This document shows, in pieces, positions 10,641-20,585 of a stretch of 64,000 nt of DNA. The translations under genes and the position numbers were made by a program. The stretch lies in contig JAKSZP010006626.1 of the NCBI GenBank assembly GCA_022478985.1, positions 62,001 to 126,000 on the forward strand. Reading direction: 5' to 3'. The DNA comes from Massospora cicadina (Eukaryota > Entomophthoromycota > Entomophthoromycetes > Entomophthorales > Entomophthoraceae). Each line of letters begins with the position of its first letter. Position 1 is the first letter of the stretch. Under the pieces are notes generated by a model. That model was not told the DNA's origin and made no database searches. It was given only the letters and a program-made list of their open reading frames with translations.

Positions 10641-12200
10641 GAAATTAAAATGTTGGAATATGCCAATCGCAAAACCCCAGAGCGGGTAGGAAAACAGCAA
10701 CAGAGAAAGAGGCAATTGGCGAATAACCCTGAGTAATTCCAATATGGCACTGGAGCTGGAAGATTTGTCTTAAGCGCCTGCCAATGGGCTTCATCGAGGA
10801 CACTGAGCATGTGAGCCAGCAGCAAAGAAGGAATACTCAATGGGGGTTGTTGAATCATGCCCCCAATTAATGACATCAGCGGAAGATAGCGATGGGAAGC
10901 TCTGGAGAAGAGTTAGTTGTGCAGAGAGAAGATTGCATCCTACAAACAGTGACTACAGGCTTCACAGAAGCTAAAGTTGAATGACCGGTGGAAGCCATGT
11001 GAGTCTGGAAGCTTCGTCAATAAACTTCAAAGAACTTGGCCAGCAAAGTGAAGAGCATAAGCGGCAGTATCCCTAACCAGAAGGTTATCCATATCAGAGG
11101 GATTCAGTACTTATATCAAAGCCTCTGTGACTTGGGCAAGGAGTTCAGCGCAGGGGAGCTCAATGTGTATGCTGTTCCTGATTGAGAGCTCAAAAACCAG
11201 TACAGAAGGTTTGTAGTATTGACCAAGTTGGAAGAGGAACTCAGGGAGCAAGTCCAACCTGGCCAAGAATGAACAATCCAGAGTGACCGCATGATCTCTG
11301 GAGGACCAACGATGATGATTGGAGCATCAGTGAAAGGAGCTAAATCCAAGAGGGTTTTAAAGTCCAGCTCTGGAATTAACTGCAAGGGAAGAGTCAGCCG
11401 AGAGTTGTTCGAAATGATGGCCAGCCTGGTTTCAGAGGGCTTAGTTTTTGTTTCCAGTAATTCAATGGATGAACTAGCCGCTTGCGCCAGATAGGCGTAT
11501 GAGTCATGGAAGGACCTTAGAAGAGGTTCCGTTGAGCATCCTGTCTCATCTGCTGGAAGAGATGGAGGTCTGGATTAGATAGACTGTTGAGGAGCTGCTG
11601 GTTACGAGAATATGGTTTTGACATATGAGCTGGACTAGAGGGGGATGTCAGACTTATATAGAAGTTGACACTATGCACTCTATAATCCATTAGGCTCCAA
11701 TTTTAGGGAAATTAATCTCAAAATTAATGAGATAAACTTTTTAAGGGAAGAATTAAGAATGACTTATAGACAAGAGGTTATGAGTGATATAATGAGGGAA
11801 AATAGAAATAAGTATTCTTAATCAAGCTGCAAATCGAACATTGACAGCAATAGTCTCCTGTCTATGATGAGGAAAGAATCAGTAATTCAGGACGCTGGAC
11901 TGAGAATCCTGTGTATGACAGAGGTTCATATACCCTGATGGGGGAAAATTGGATCCCAGGACTAATATTGTCACAAGTAAATCGATCAGCCCAGCATGAC
12001 AGAAGGTCATGGGGACCACGAATTGAGAAGGCAGCAGTGAGGAGGAAGAGTAAGAACGCCATATGCTGAAGGTCGTCCCAAGCAGCGTTGAGTATTGACG
12101 AGTGTACTCCACTTGAGCCAATGAGGTTTCAACCAAGTGTCCGAAACAGTATTCTCATTCCCCAGTCCTTTTCTTACTGAAAATCTAGGCAATAGGGAGG
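10640..12200 (+). pseudogene. Extra 3' ORF of element B, function unknown
   Basis: Between the integrase and the 3' LTR the plus strand keeps protein-like frames with scattered stops. Segments include GFIEDTEHVSQQQRRNTQWG, then IRGIQYLYQSLCDLGKEL, MMIGASVKGAKSKRVLKSSS, VSRELFEMMASLVSEGLVFV, and REINLKINEINFLREELRMT (coiled-coil like). The end reads FSFPSPFLTENLGNREDVLG, running through the polypurine tract into the LTR. A related ending (SIPKFHFLLNNLVMWRDML) lies in the same place before the 3' LTR of element D. No envelope signal such as a signal peptide or membrane anchor is seen, and I do not recognise the family. Confidence 0.6.
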
Positions 12201-12203
12201 ATG
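12191..12203 (+). promoter_or_regulatory. Polypurine tract of element B
   Basis: AATAGGGAGGATG lies immediately before the TGTTGGG start of the 3' LTR. This is the expected place and composition of the primer for plus-strand DNA synthesis. Element D has a similar tract before its 3' LTR (TGGAGGGATA, ending at 54706). Confidence 0.75.
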
Positions 12204-13346
12204 TGTTGGGATTTTTGCCCATATTCCCAGCCTGCTATATTACCTGGTGTCTCTAGGGGAGAATTCCCTAAGACGAAGTGAATCAGAAAATTTGTTGGCT
12301 CAAGTTTCAGAGGAACTAAATTTGGGGGATTTTGGGATATTCACCTGGTTGTATCTGTTGGCGATCAATCTAGATGAATAACTAAATCTCTTCTGGCGTA
12401 GTGGCTAACGAAATAGGGGCATCTGATAGTGATTAACTATCAAGGGTACCAATTGGGATCATTTGGGTTTCATCACCGACTGATTGGGAATGAATAATGA
12501 GTTGTAAGGCGAGTGATACCATCTGCAACTAGCAAATCGATTGGCTGGTGAAGTGACCTGCCATAATGGGTAAAAAGTCCCAATACCTAAGCAGGTCGCT
12601 AGCCAATTATGGTTGGTTCTCTTGGATCAAGAGGGAAACGTTAGGGACACGTTTTCTGACTCTTTCCATTTGAGGTCTTAAAGATGTCCAACAACGGAAT
12701 CCTAGCCAGGATGGAGAAGACCATTGGTACTGAGACAAGGAAGGGTGATTCAATGGCAACAGCTGCCATTTCATCAAAGAGGTGTCAATCAAGGGTTAGA
12801 TAGTCGAATATCCTACTATATAACTCCCTAGGATTCACTATAATAAAAAACACATTAAAAACCAGCATTTAGTAAAACAGTATTATTAGTAATATTGTCG
12901 ATTTGGTGTATAGTTAGACTATCAGCATCCATTGTGATGTTCCATCTCAAGGATTTTATTGCAGAAGGCAATAAATGAAGAGTCTCAGAGAGAAGAGTAT
13001 AGATCCAAGCGGGGATCTAGAAATGAAGGGAACCACAATCAGGGATAGCTGCTGACTGTGTGTTAAGCTGAAAGAGACTGTCACTGGGGCATCTGGACAA
13101 AGATTGGGTGGACAGGAATATAGGTAAAGAATCCCTACGAGTATGACCTATAGAGTATTTAGTTGGAAGTAATGGCCGAAGCATTGGGACTAATAATAGT
13201 TCAAACTCAACTATGGATAATAGTCTCCATAATAATATCAGATAATACATTTTATACAATGTGAAGTGCACGAGGAAATTGAACCTGTGCAGTAAAAAGG
13301 TTACTAGGTTGACAACCTTTAAATAATCCTTAAGTAAGATTTTACA
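12204..13346 (+). repeat. 3' LTR of element B
   Basis: It starts TGTTGGGATTTTTGCCC and ends GATTTTACA, with the same internal order as the 5' LTR. The two LTRs differ by many substitutions in the first half but are nearly identical in some blocks (for example the stretch around 12940-13020 against 4550-4632). Integration is therefore old. Confidence 0.93.
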
Positions 13347-13351
13347 GGGAC
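13347..13351. repeat. Target site duplication of element B, right
   Basis: GGGAC directly follows the terminal CA of the 3' LTR and matches 3814-3818 exactly. Confidence 0.9.
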
Positions 13352-13459
13352 AAAGACTGACTAATTGGCCGGAATCACTGAAGGTTTCAATTAAGACAAC
13401 ACAATGATTGTAAAAATTAACCCTCTCCCAAGATTTTTTGGGATAGTCCTCAATGTGCA

Positions 13460-14480
13460 GATATAGCATCAGACACCATCAATGAGGGTTTGAAGCTCCC
13501 TTCTGGAAGATTGGTCGTTGCAGAAGATGCAACACTTTTGACCAAACTAACAGCCCAGCGACCAGTCATTGGTGGGTTGGGCATCCTGAACCTGTTCCCA
13601 ACCAATTGGGACTGCCTTTACGCGGGGTGGCCTTGGGAGATTCCCACTGCTTTTCAGGCCAAACGCCATCATGCCAACCATTGGAAACGCAGATGAGCCT
13701 CAGTTTAGGCATTCAAGGTCAAACTAACCGTGACTAAGCATGACGTCAAATCCTTTAATGTCATTTCCCAGTGAACTTATCTGCCCCTATTTCCAAATAA
13801 TTTGCTGGTTAGGTCAAAATTGAGGGTCTCAATCCTGGCTTGTCCTCGCATCAATCAACCACTATTATACCAGTTGCATCGCACTGAGAAATTTGTTGGT
13901 CAATTTTCTTCACTTTCCATATTATAAAAAAATTTGCCTCGAAATTATCAATTTTAATTTTATTAATATCCTTCTGGCTGCATTTCCAATGGTTTTCTTC
14001 GGTGGCCCGTTGGCCCTTATACCAGATGGGCTCTATAGTACTAATGTTCACTATGGCCTGCTCCATCATAAACTGGGATTAGCAATCTAGATACTTCTGG
14101 CAATTCAACCCTGTCATTACAAACTTTCGCCAAAAATATACTAGGATCTTGTGGCTTTCATATCCACCATCTTAAAGAAAGTATCTCCCACCTTGTCTCC
14201 TCAGTTGAATTGACCCCATCTACCGGTGACCTTGTAAAAACCGTACCTGTGGTACCACCTAATTCAGCAAGACCTCCAGTATTTGGGGCAGTCTCTATTT
14301 GGTTCATTCTAGGGTTGCTATTCACTATTGCCCTGCACCAACGATCTATCTTTTCCTTATACCCAGATCCATACATGCCATATGTGCAGCAATGCCTCTG
14401 GCATTCTGGCTTGAAATTTGGGGGCTTACACATCAGGACTGGTAGGCTGGTCTAAACTTCTTCTGCCGTTTTTTGACAGA
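13460..14480. other. Unassigned part near the LINE-1c 3' end
   Basis: A plus-strand frame (13460-13696) reads LTKLTAQRPVIGGLGILNLF, then PTNWDCLYAGWPWEIPTAF. Further frames run both ways (plus 14210-14455, minus 14433-14158). They look protein-like but I recognise none, and this part has no match in the second LINE. It could be extra 3' LINE sequence or an older insertion. Confidence 0.3.
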
Positions 14481-15340
14481 TCGCCGTGATGGCAGGTGAT
14501 CTTCTAAGCAATGGACCAATGACCCATATTGACCACACATAATGGATGAAGACTTAAGGGCATTGGACTGTTCAGCAGTCTGGTACACCTCACTTAGGAA
14601 ACTCCACACATGGGCGCAAATCTGGGGTTGTAACAGATGATGTTAAGTGTACCGCCAAATGTCCTTTTGGGCCTTCAGAGAGTATTTGATGTCCAGATTG
14701 TCAAGGTAGTCCACACGGGAAATTAGGGAGACATTGGGGTACCAGGTTGAAAGACGTCTTTACCACGTACTTCTTGGTTGAAACAAGGAGTAGGGCGAGC
14801 CCTCTGGGTGGTGTGTCTATTAATGCTGATTCTCTACTCAGCGCACCGCATACAAAGGAAATTTTGTTTGATTGGCGGCGTACCTATATGGGCCCGCGGC
14901 AGAGGGATGAGAGGCCAGATAGTTATGCAGAGAATGGGGTCAGTAGGATTACAGAGGCAAAGAGCGCGGAAAAATTTGGAGTGGTCTGCACGTGACTAGC
15001 ACTGTCATGAGAGTGTGGGGTTGGTGACTTCAGTGATCCAGGTACCAAATAAGTTAGTGACATGGGCCTTTAAGATGAGCAGGCCAGACCACCACTCTGG
15101 AGAAGGCCAAACATGACATCTAGATGCACCTGGGAAGGGTGGCCAAACCAAAGCAATCCTTATAGGAGGGCATATAAAGATGTGAAAAAAGAGAGGGAAA
15201 GGGCGATGGTATTGGTCACAAATCAGACTTTTGACTGGAACATAAAGGTGGAATGCACAAACCAGACTGTGAAGGTAGTCTGGTGGGCTCTGAGGGAGGC
15301 AAAGCGCTTCATGACACTGTCTAGGAAGAGGTGTTCCATT
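14480..15340 (-). pseudogene. LINE-1c C-terminal domain with zinc region
   Basis: Several frames carry segments that match the other LINE: LLQPQICAHVWSFLSEVYQT, then AEQSNALKSSSIMCGQYGSL and VHCLED, against LLQPRIRAHVWRCMRRVHQT and CGQYGSLVHHLE at 44930-45065. The C-x2-C/H pattern at 14503-14540 is the C-terminal zinc-like region common in LINE ORF2. Homology stops near 14480. Confidence 0.7.
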
Positions 15341-16930
15341 ACTTATGAGACAAATCCTCCCGCCTCCAGATAGACTCCCAAATGACGCACTGGACCAGCA
15401 GTGGGTCTTGGAACGAAAGGGAGTACAAATGGGGAAGTATGAGGTGGCCAATGCATGAGAAACAGAAAGCTAGTTGCCAATGAAGTCTGATTAAAGAACG
15501 CTGGTGAAAAGCGGGTTTGGTAGCAGCTGAGGAGAATGATTTTGTTTTTTGGAGGCATTAAGGGCGGCGTTACTGACTTTGGAGTAATCCTGGATAGTCG
15601 CCTCCAGCGCTCATGCATTATGGTTGTCAGACACCTCAACATCACAACCGTCAGTGAGTGCCAGCATCCTAACAGGTGCTTGAACTTGCTATGTACACCA
15701 TCAAGTTGGGCATTCACATTGCGTAAAAGTGGTTCAAGCTTGAAGTTGTAAAAGAGTGGACCTAAAGGGTGCCCTTGGCGGAGACCACTTAAGGGTGATC
15801 CAAAACAGCGAGGAAACCAGGGCCACGAACAATTATTGTGGCAGACTCCATGAGCAACATCACCCAATTTATGAACTGGTGAGGGAGGTGAAATTTGTGG
15901 AGTCAGGCTTTGAGGTAACCTAGTATACCCTATTATATCCTTTTGTTGGTCTAATTACACAAGTGCCACAGTAGCCGTGGATTGGCAGATATTGCCTATG
16001 GTTTGTATGTTATCCCATATTGACAGTTCGTGGTAAAACCAAAAATGCTCAGAGGAGAATAAACAGAGGCTACTTCCCCTAGGCAGTAGGCTATAGTTTT
16101 AGTAAAGAACTTAAAGTCTAAATTATCAAGTAAAATGGAAAGCTAGTTTGCCAAGTCCAGCTTAATCTCTTTCTTATACAGCGTTATCATATAGGCCTAC
16201 TGGCCCTCAGAAAAATTGCGCGTTTATAGAAGTTTGTTCATTGAGTCAGTAATAGCTAGGAGAAATTAACATTTTTGTAAAATTCATATGGAATCACACC
16301 TGGTCCTGAGAACTTCCTGTGCGATGCACCACAAACATCATATCAGAGCTCATCATGGTAACTAAATATAAGACTCCAGGTGTCGGGAGATGGCACAGAT
16401 ATGTGCGCCATCAAGAAACTTATCAATAGCGGCAGGTTCAACTAGTTCAGAATTATACAATTCGGGTTAAAGGCTTTGATCTTCATTTGCCACGTCATCT
16501 GGAGTGTTTAAAACAGGAAAAGTACGGCTGCCTCACCTGTGTGAAAGCCAAGCTCTGTCATGGTGCAAAGAATTTCTGGAAAAAGTAAGCGGAGTATATG
16601 TCACTGGCTTTTATATTTTTTACCTTGTACTGTACATAAATGCGATGTTTGTGTTGTCTTACCAGCTCTTTGAGACAAGCAGACACATCTGCCACTTAAG
16701 ACACTAAGCTGGGCTGCACCTTGCAACAGGGACAATAGACTCCAAGGTTCACTTCCACTAGCGTGAATTTATTGAATGATGAGGCAGTCATAGAGCGCCG
16801 TGACAAGGTGTGGCGTGCCTTAAGGATAGTTTTTGCTTTAAAGGATGACCAGGTAAAAAGTGGATCAACACAGAACGGCGTGGAAAACTCCAGTACCATA
16901 GTTTTGGTGTCCAACCATGCTAAAAACAAG
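15340..16930 (-). pseudogene. LINE-1c linker and reverse transcriptase
   Basis: Frame 16929-16696 (STPFCVDPLFTWSSFKAK, then ARHTLSRRSMTASSFNKFTL) matches the linker FCSDPLTIWENFKKSTTH of the other LINE. RT motif A is destroyed: TNKRI followed by two stops stands where QQKAYDKVNW occurs in the second copy. FINWVMLLMESATIIVRGPG and GLRQGHPLGPLFYNFKLEP (motif B) remain. The catalytic box at 15644-15661 reads ALTDGC where AFADDC is expected. PTAGPVRHLGVYLEAGG ends the palm-thumb part. Confidence 0.8.
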
Positions 16931-16949
16931 GGCGACGTCTTATTGGCCA

Positions 16950-17420
16950 GGAAAAGTTTGCATTATTTCAGTGCCTGGGCCGCTAATATTGACAGAAATG
17001 AAGGATACCAACACCATCCTGTGGTCAGAGAAATCAATTTTCGTCATTGTAAAGTGCGCAATCTGAGGGGCGAAAGTTCAATGGGCAAGGAGAGAAGTTA
17101 ATGTGGTCATAGACCTCAGCTGTCCCTTGTGCACATGGGACGGGACATGTTGTGCAGCAACGGTGCATGTTTTGGGAGGGTATCTAAAAGCCCCAAGGTG
17201 GTTTTTAGGACATAGAGTTTGATGTGCCCCTGTAGGGGGGTAGGAGTTGAAGGCTAGCGGTCAGTGGCCAGATTTTCACAGCAGTTCAGGTCGCCCATCA
17301 CAAGAGAGACTGGGTGAAGTGGGAGAGATTTGATGGCTGAGAGGAAATCCTGGTGAGCTTGCGCACAGTTAGGGCATAAAAATTAACTATAGCGTGCACT
17401 CCATCATTCCATGAAAAGGA
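16950..17420 (-). pseudogene. LINE-1c endonuclease (EEP family)
   Basis: On the minus strand near 17250-17345 the translation reads LPLHPVSLVMGDLNCCENLA followed by TDR, the GD-[FL]-N motif of the apurinic-like endonuclease that nicks target DNA for LINE insertion. The stretch LGLLDTLPKHAPLLHN downstream fits the usual L-x-L-x-D-x-x-R-x-x-H-P block. Stops interrupt the frame, for example directly after TDR. Confidence 0.65.
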
Positions 17421-18149
17421 CATGACCAGCACATAATCATCATGATACAAACGGTTGCATATAAATTTAAAAACTTTGGGTTACACATATAATCACCCTC
17501 ACAGTGCAGCAACTAAAAAGAAAGGGAGGCGAGGAGCATGGTTGCCCACGTGTCCTAAGCACCGTGTGGACAGTGTGAAATCTGAATTGCCAGGATGTCC
17601 ACAGGTAAATTATTTTTTAAAAATTTCAGTTTTGTAGCATGGGACGGCGAGGCCTTGAGTCCAGCGATGTTCAGCGTCCCTATTGTGAAGGTGACCCCCA
17701 TTTCCATTCCTGCGCCACTTTTTCAGATATGCTTTAGCTTGCAAAAGTGTGCCTTGCGTCATTGATTATGTGTCCTTAAGGGTTACCTTTTCTTTGGGCC
17801 CATCTTTGGTTTTATTTTTTTATTTTAATCAATTGTTCATATTGAGGTGCTCCTGTGGTGCACTGATGGAGGTTGACGAATTTCAGGAAGGTTGGTTTGG
17901 TAAAATCAAATTCAATTGGTGCGTAGTAACTTTGCTTGTGTGAATCCAACTCAAACATGGTCCGCAGGTTGATGGGCCTACTTTAAATGATGAGCGAATT
18001 CTTGAGCCACTTTAGCTGTAGATGAGTCAATGTCAACTTAAGTCTGGGCAGACGGGATCATCAACGCTGTTAAAGCTGCTGCCTTGGCCGCTGCTCTATG
18101 GCCCTCTTTACCCTTTTTGCGTTCTTGTGGGGACACAGGTTTAGCCTGA

Positions 18150-18850
18150 TTATAACACCCCTGCACCCCCACAGAAAGGTAGCATCAGTGTCAATGGTGG
18201 GTTCATAATGGGAGTCGCGCTTCCCATTGCATCTGGGAGAATCTCAAGCTGAGTGACATTCTCTCTGGAAGGGCCGGTGTGCGCTTTATGACTAAAAGCA
18301 TAGCAATATGTGCAGATAGGGGGTACGCTATCCACTGTAACGCAGAATGGGTGAGAGTCCTGCTCATCAATATTGATAAACTATGGTGTGTGTAATTTGC
18401 ATTAAATCTTCCATAATGACTGCAGATGGGGTGATTACTGAAAGTTCTTTACTCATGCTAAGCTCTGTCATAAGCATGAAGTGCTACATTTGAAGAAGAG
18501 TGTAGTCTCACCAACTTTTAGTCCAATTTGAGAGATAGCTTTTAGTACTTCACATCTCACCGTTGCATGGAGAAAGTCAAAAATGACAAACATTTGGTTA
18601 GATTTGGTTCAATGCGTGCACTTCATTTTGACCATCCATTGGCCATCTAGGAGATAAACCACCACACGCATCTTAGCAGCATTGTCCGCTGCAAGTTTGG
18701 TTTTAAACTGAGGTCCAACCAACTGTGAGTCATATAGTGCAGTATGACATAGATGACAACTGCGAAGTGTTTGTGCACATAACCACAGAACTTCTCCCAT
18801 AGTGCCATTAAATTTTATATCCAGAAAGAATCAGATCCCATGCTCCACTG
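18150..18850 (-). pseudogene. LINE-1c ORF1 with CCHC knuckle
   Basis: Minus frame 18800-18609 reads SQLVGPQFKTKLAADNAAKM, then RVVVYLLDGQWMVKMK, which lines up with EATKVSVVLDHPDGQQLAST of the second LINE. Frame 18335-18150 has PPICTYCYAFSHKAHTGPSR, a C-x2-C-x4-H-x4-C knuckle whose last Cys reads Gly. In LINEs this protein binds the element RNA. At least one frameshift separates the two parts. Confidence 0.65.
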
Positions 18851-19279
18851 ATGACAGGGGCTGAGAATGAGGAGTCTTGATGTATTGATGTCTTTTTCTT
18901 GCCAAGCTAAAATCTCTGGTAAGATACTCACCTCTGTTTTCTTATTTTTGCCTTGGCCACTGGTGTCGTTGGGTCATTTCCTAACTTTGGATGGTTCAAA
19001 AACTGGCCAGTGCCCTTAACCACGCTTACTCAACCTATACCTGGCATTAGGTGCACACACACCTCTTTTTATTGATTATCAAGCTTACCAATCTGAATCA
19101 AATCAGTTGCAATAAGTGATTGCAACAAAAAATACTTTTTCAAAGATAATCAAATTATAATCCTTTTTTACTATTTATCTTTATATAGTTTCTTTATTTT
19201 TGTGCCATTTTTTAAATAGTTTTTTTATATAAAATATAGATATGTACCTGTTATCAGACTAGTATACTATACAAAAAAA

Positions 19280-20585
19280 TCACCGTTATTCAGCATCTAG
19301 TTATCTATTGCTGTCTTGAAAATGAAGTTAAACGGACCATACCATAGGGAGTCCATCTTGTTTTATGCACTAGGTGGTCCTCAGCCAATTTGTTTCTTCT
19401 TTAAATACTGAGGGTATCACAATAGCACCATATAACCAACTGGTATTCATATAACGCCAGTTAATTCTTTTAGACTTGGTTTTTGCTATTTTTTCTTCTT
19501 GTTAACTTCATATTAATTAATTCTAATACAGTTAAAGAATGATGTTAACCTGTTGGGTTATATATTGTTCTGAAATCATCAGGTGAGCTGGTTCTACTGC
19601 TGAACATAATTTTGGTGGCTCAAAGCTCTTCATCAATATAAGATTTCAAATAGGGACTTACTGTCATCATATGATGACTGATATTATTCATGAATGTAAC
19701 TGAACTCAAATAAGTTCACCAAGTGAAGGTTTTATTAACAAAATTTCTTAGCGTCATGGACAAAGTTTAATTTATTATTTCTTCATTTCGTTTGCTTCTG
19801 AATGGTATGGAATAAACATACGCCTCATTTTACATTAATCCTTTTAGGCTTGAAATCTCATAGGAAATAAAGTTGTTTTTGAAGACACAGAGTAATAATT
19901 GCAGGCATTCATGTAAGTAAACTAGTTCATACAGTATGAATCTCTTAGTGATCGTTGCATCTACTCAGCTCAAAGCTTTTGTCTTCAATCATTTAGCTAA
20001 ATGTTCTATTATATTTATGATGTAATTTACTTTGCCAGTACTAACACTCAAGGGTTCCATAACGTCTATTAACAATATGTGCCATGAGAACTCAGAGCGT
20101 ACTAGTTGTTATCCTGTCACATTCTTATGTGGTTTTTGAGTTGACATTATTCACAACAGGCTGATGATCCACTAAATCATAATAGAAATTTTTTTAGTAA
20201 TATTATTAGTGTAAATGAGACCATTGTTTTCTTAGACCACCATGACCTACAACTTTGTGCACAGGTTGAATGGGGATCCGCTTATTCTAATAGTTTAGGG
20301 AATAGGTCCCATTTTCCATCAATTGGCTTGTACAACAGTCCATTTTTCATCATAGTATTTATCGTCTCCTTCTTCAGCGCACTTTGAACAACTTGGGGTT
20401 CATCTCCAGTATTCAAATCAAGCATCCGTTAAAAATTCATCTATTTTCTAAATACACAACTTGAACAGTAGGTAACATTAATAGTTCATCAGCATTCTAT
20501 AGTGCTGCTTCTGGTTGGTGTATAATTTTAAATTATAGGCTTCCAGATCCAGAGACCATAATACCAGTCATCCCTCTGGTTCTTT
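19280..20585 (-). pseudogene. pol: Element J RNase H end and integrase
   Basis: Minus strand: LVLWSLDLEAYNLKLY-like text and NADELLMLPTVQVVY near 20440-20570 is the RNase H tail. INTMMKNGLLYKPIDGKWDL follows, then FPKLLE (integrase N-terminus), with SCRSWWSKKTMVSFTLI near 20230. The catalytic core cannot be read clearly. LVIWCYCDTLSI, then RRNKLAEDHLVHKTRWTPYG near 19330-19450 fits the C-terminal block (E-D-x-x-V-x-x-x-R-x-G-P). Heavy decay throughout. Confidence 0.6.
20571..20585. repeat. Target duplication of K, left copy
   Basis: TCCCTCTGGTTCTTT matches 22511-22525 except for one base. Confidence 0.6.

Larger units (their letters stand above)
3819..13346 (+). mobile_element. Gypsy element B, full length with target duplication
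   Basis: Two LTRs of 1139 and 1143 bp bound gag, protease, RT, RNase H, integrase and an extra 3' ORF. The five bases before the 5' LTR (3814-3818) and after the 3' LTR (13347-13351) are both GGGAC, so the element ends are firm. Total length is 9528 bp. All coding domains carry stops and frameshifts, so it cannot move by itself. It is inserted in unassigned sequence beyond element A. Confidence 0.93.
13433..19140 (-). mobile_element. LINE element (LINE-1c), decayed, minus strand
   Basis: Reading the minus strand from about 19140 downward gives an ORF1 with zinc knuckle, an endonuclease, an RT and a C-terminal zinc region, matching the plus-strand LINE at 40351-45591 segment by segment. The 3' end is placed at 13433-13441, where CTATCCCAAAAAATC on the minus strand matches the CCATCCCCAAAAAATA tail of the other copy. 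The 5' end near 19140 is approximate. No clear target duplication was found. About 500 bases near 13500-14480 do not match the other copy and may be a further insertion. Confidence 0.75.

Noticed and set aside
10640..12200. Envelope gene of an errantivirus-like element
   Set aside because: The position is right but there is no signal peptide, no membrane anchor and no cysteine-rich ectodomain pattern.
13017..13469. 150-codon minus-strand frame at the end of element B
   Set aside because: It lies in the LTR and a shorter version appears in the other LTR (4628-4882) only because the LTRs are copies. No protein features beyond hydrophobic text.
15005..15451. 148-codon minus frame in the LINE RT
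   Set aside because: Only part of it is in the LINE frame; the rest is an out-of-frame shadow.
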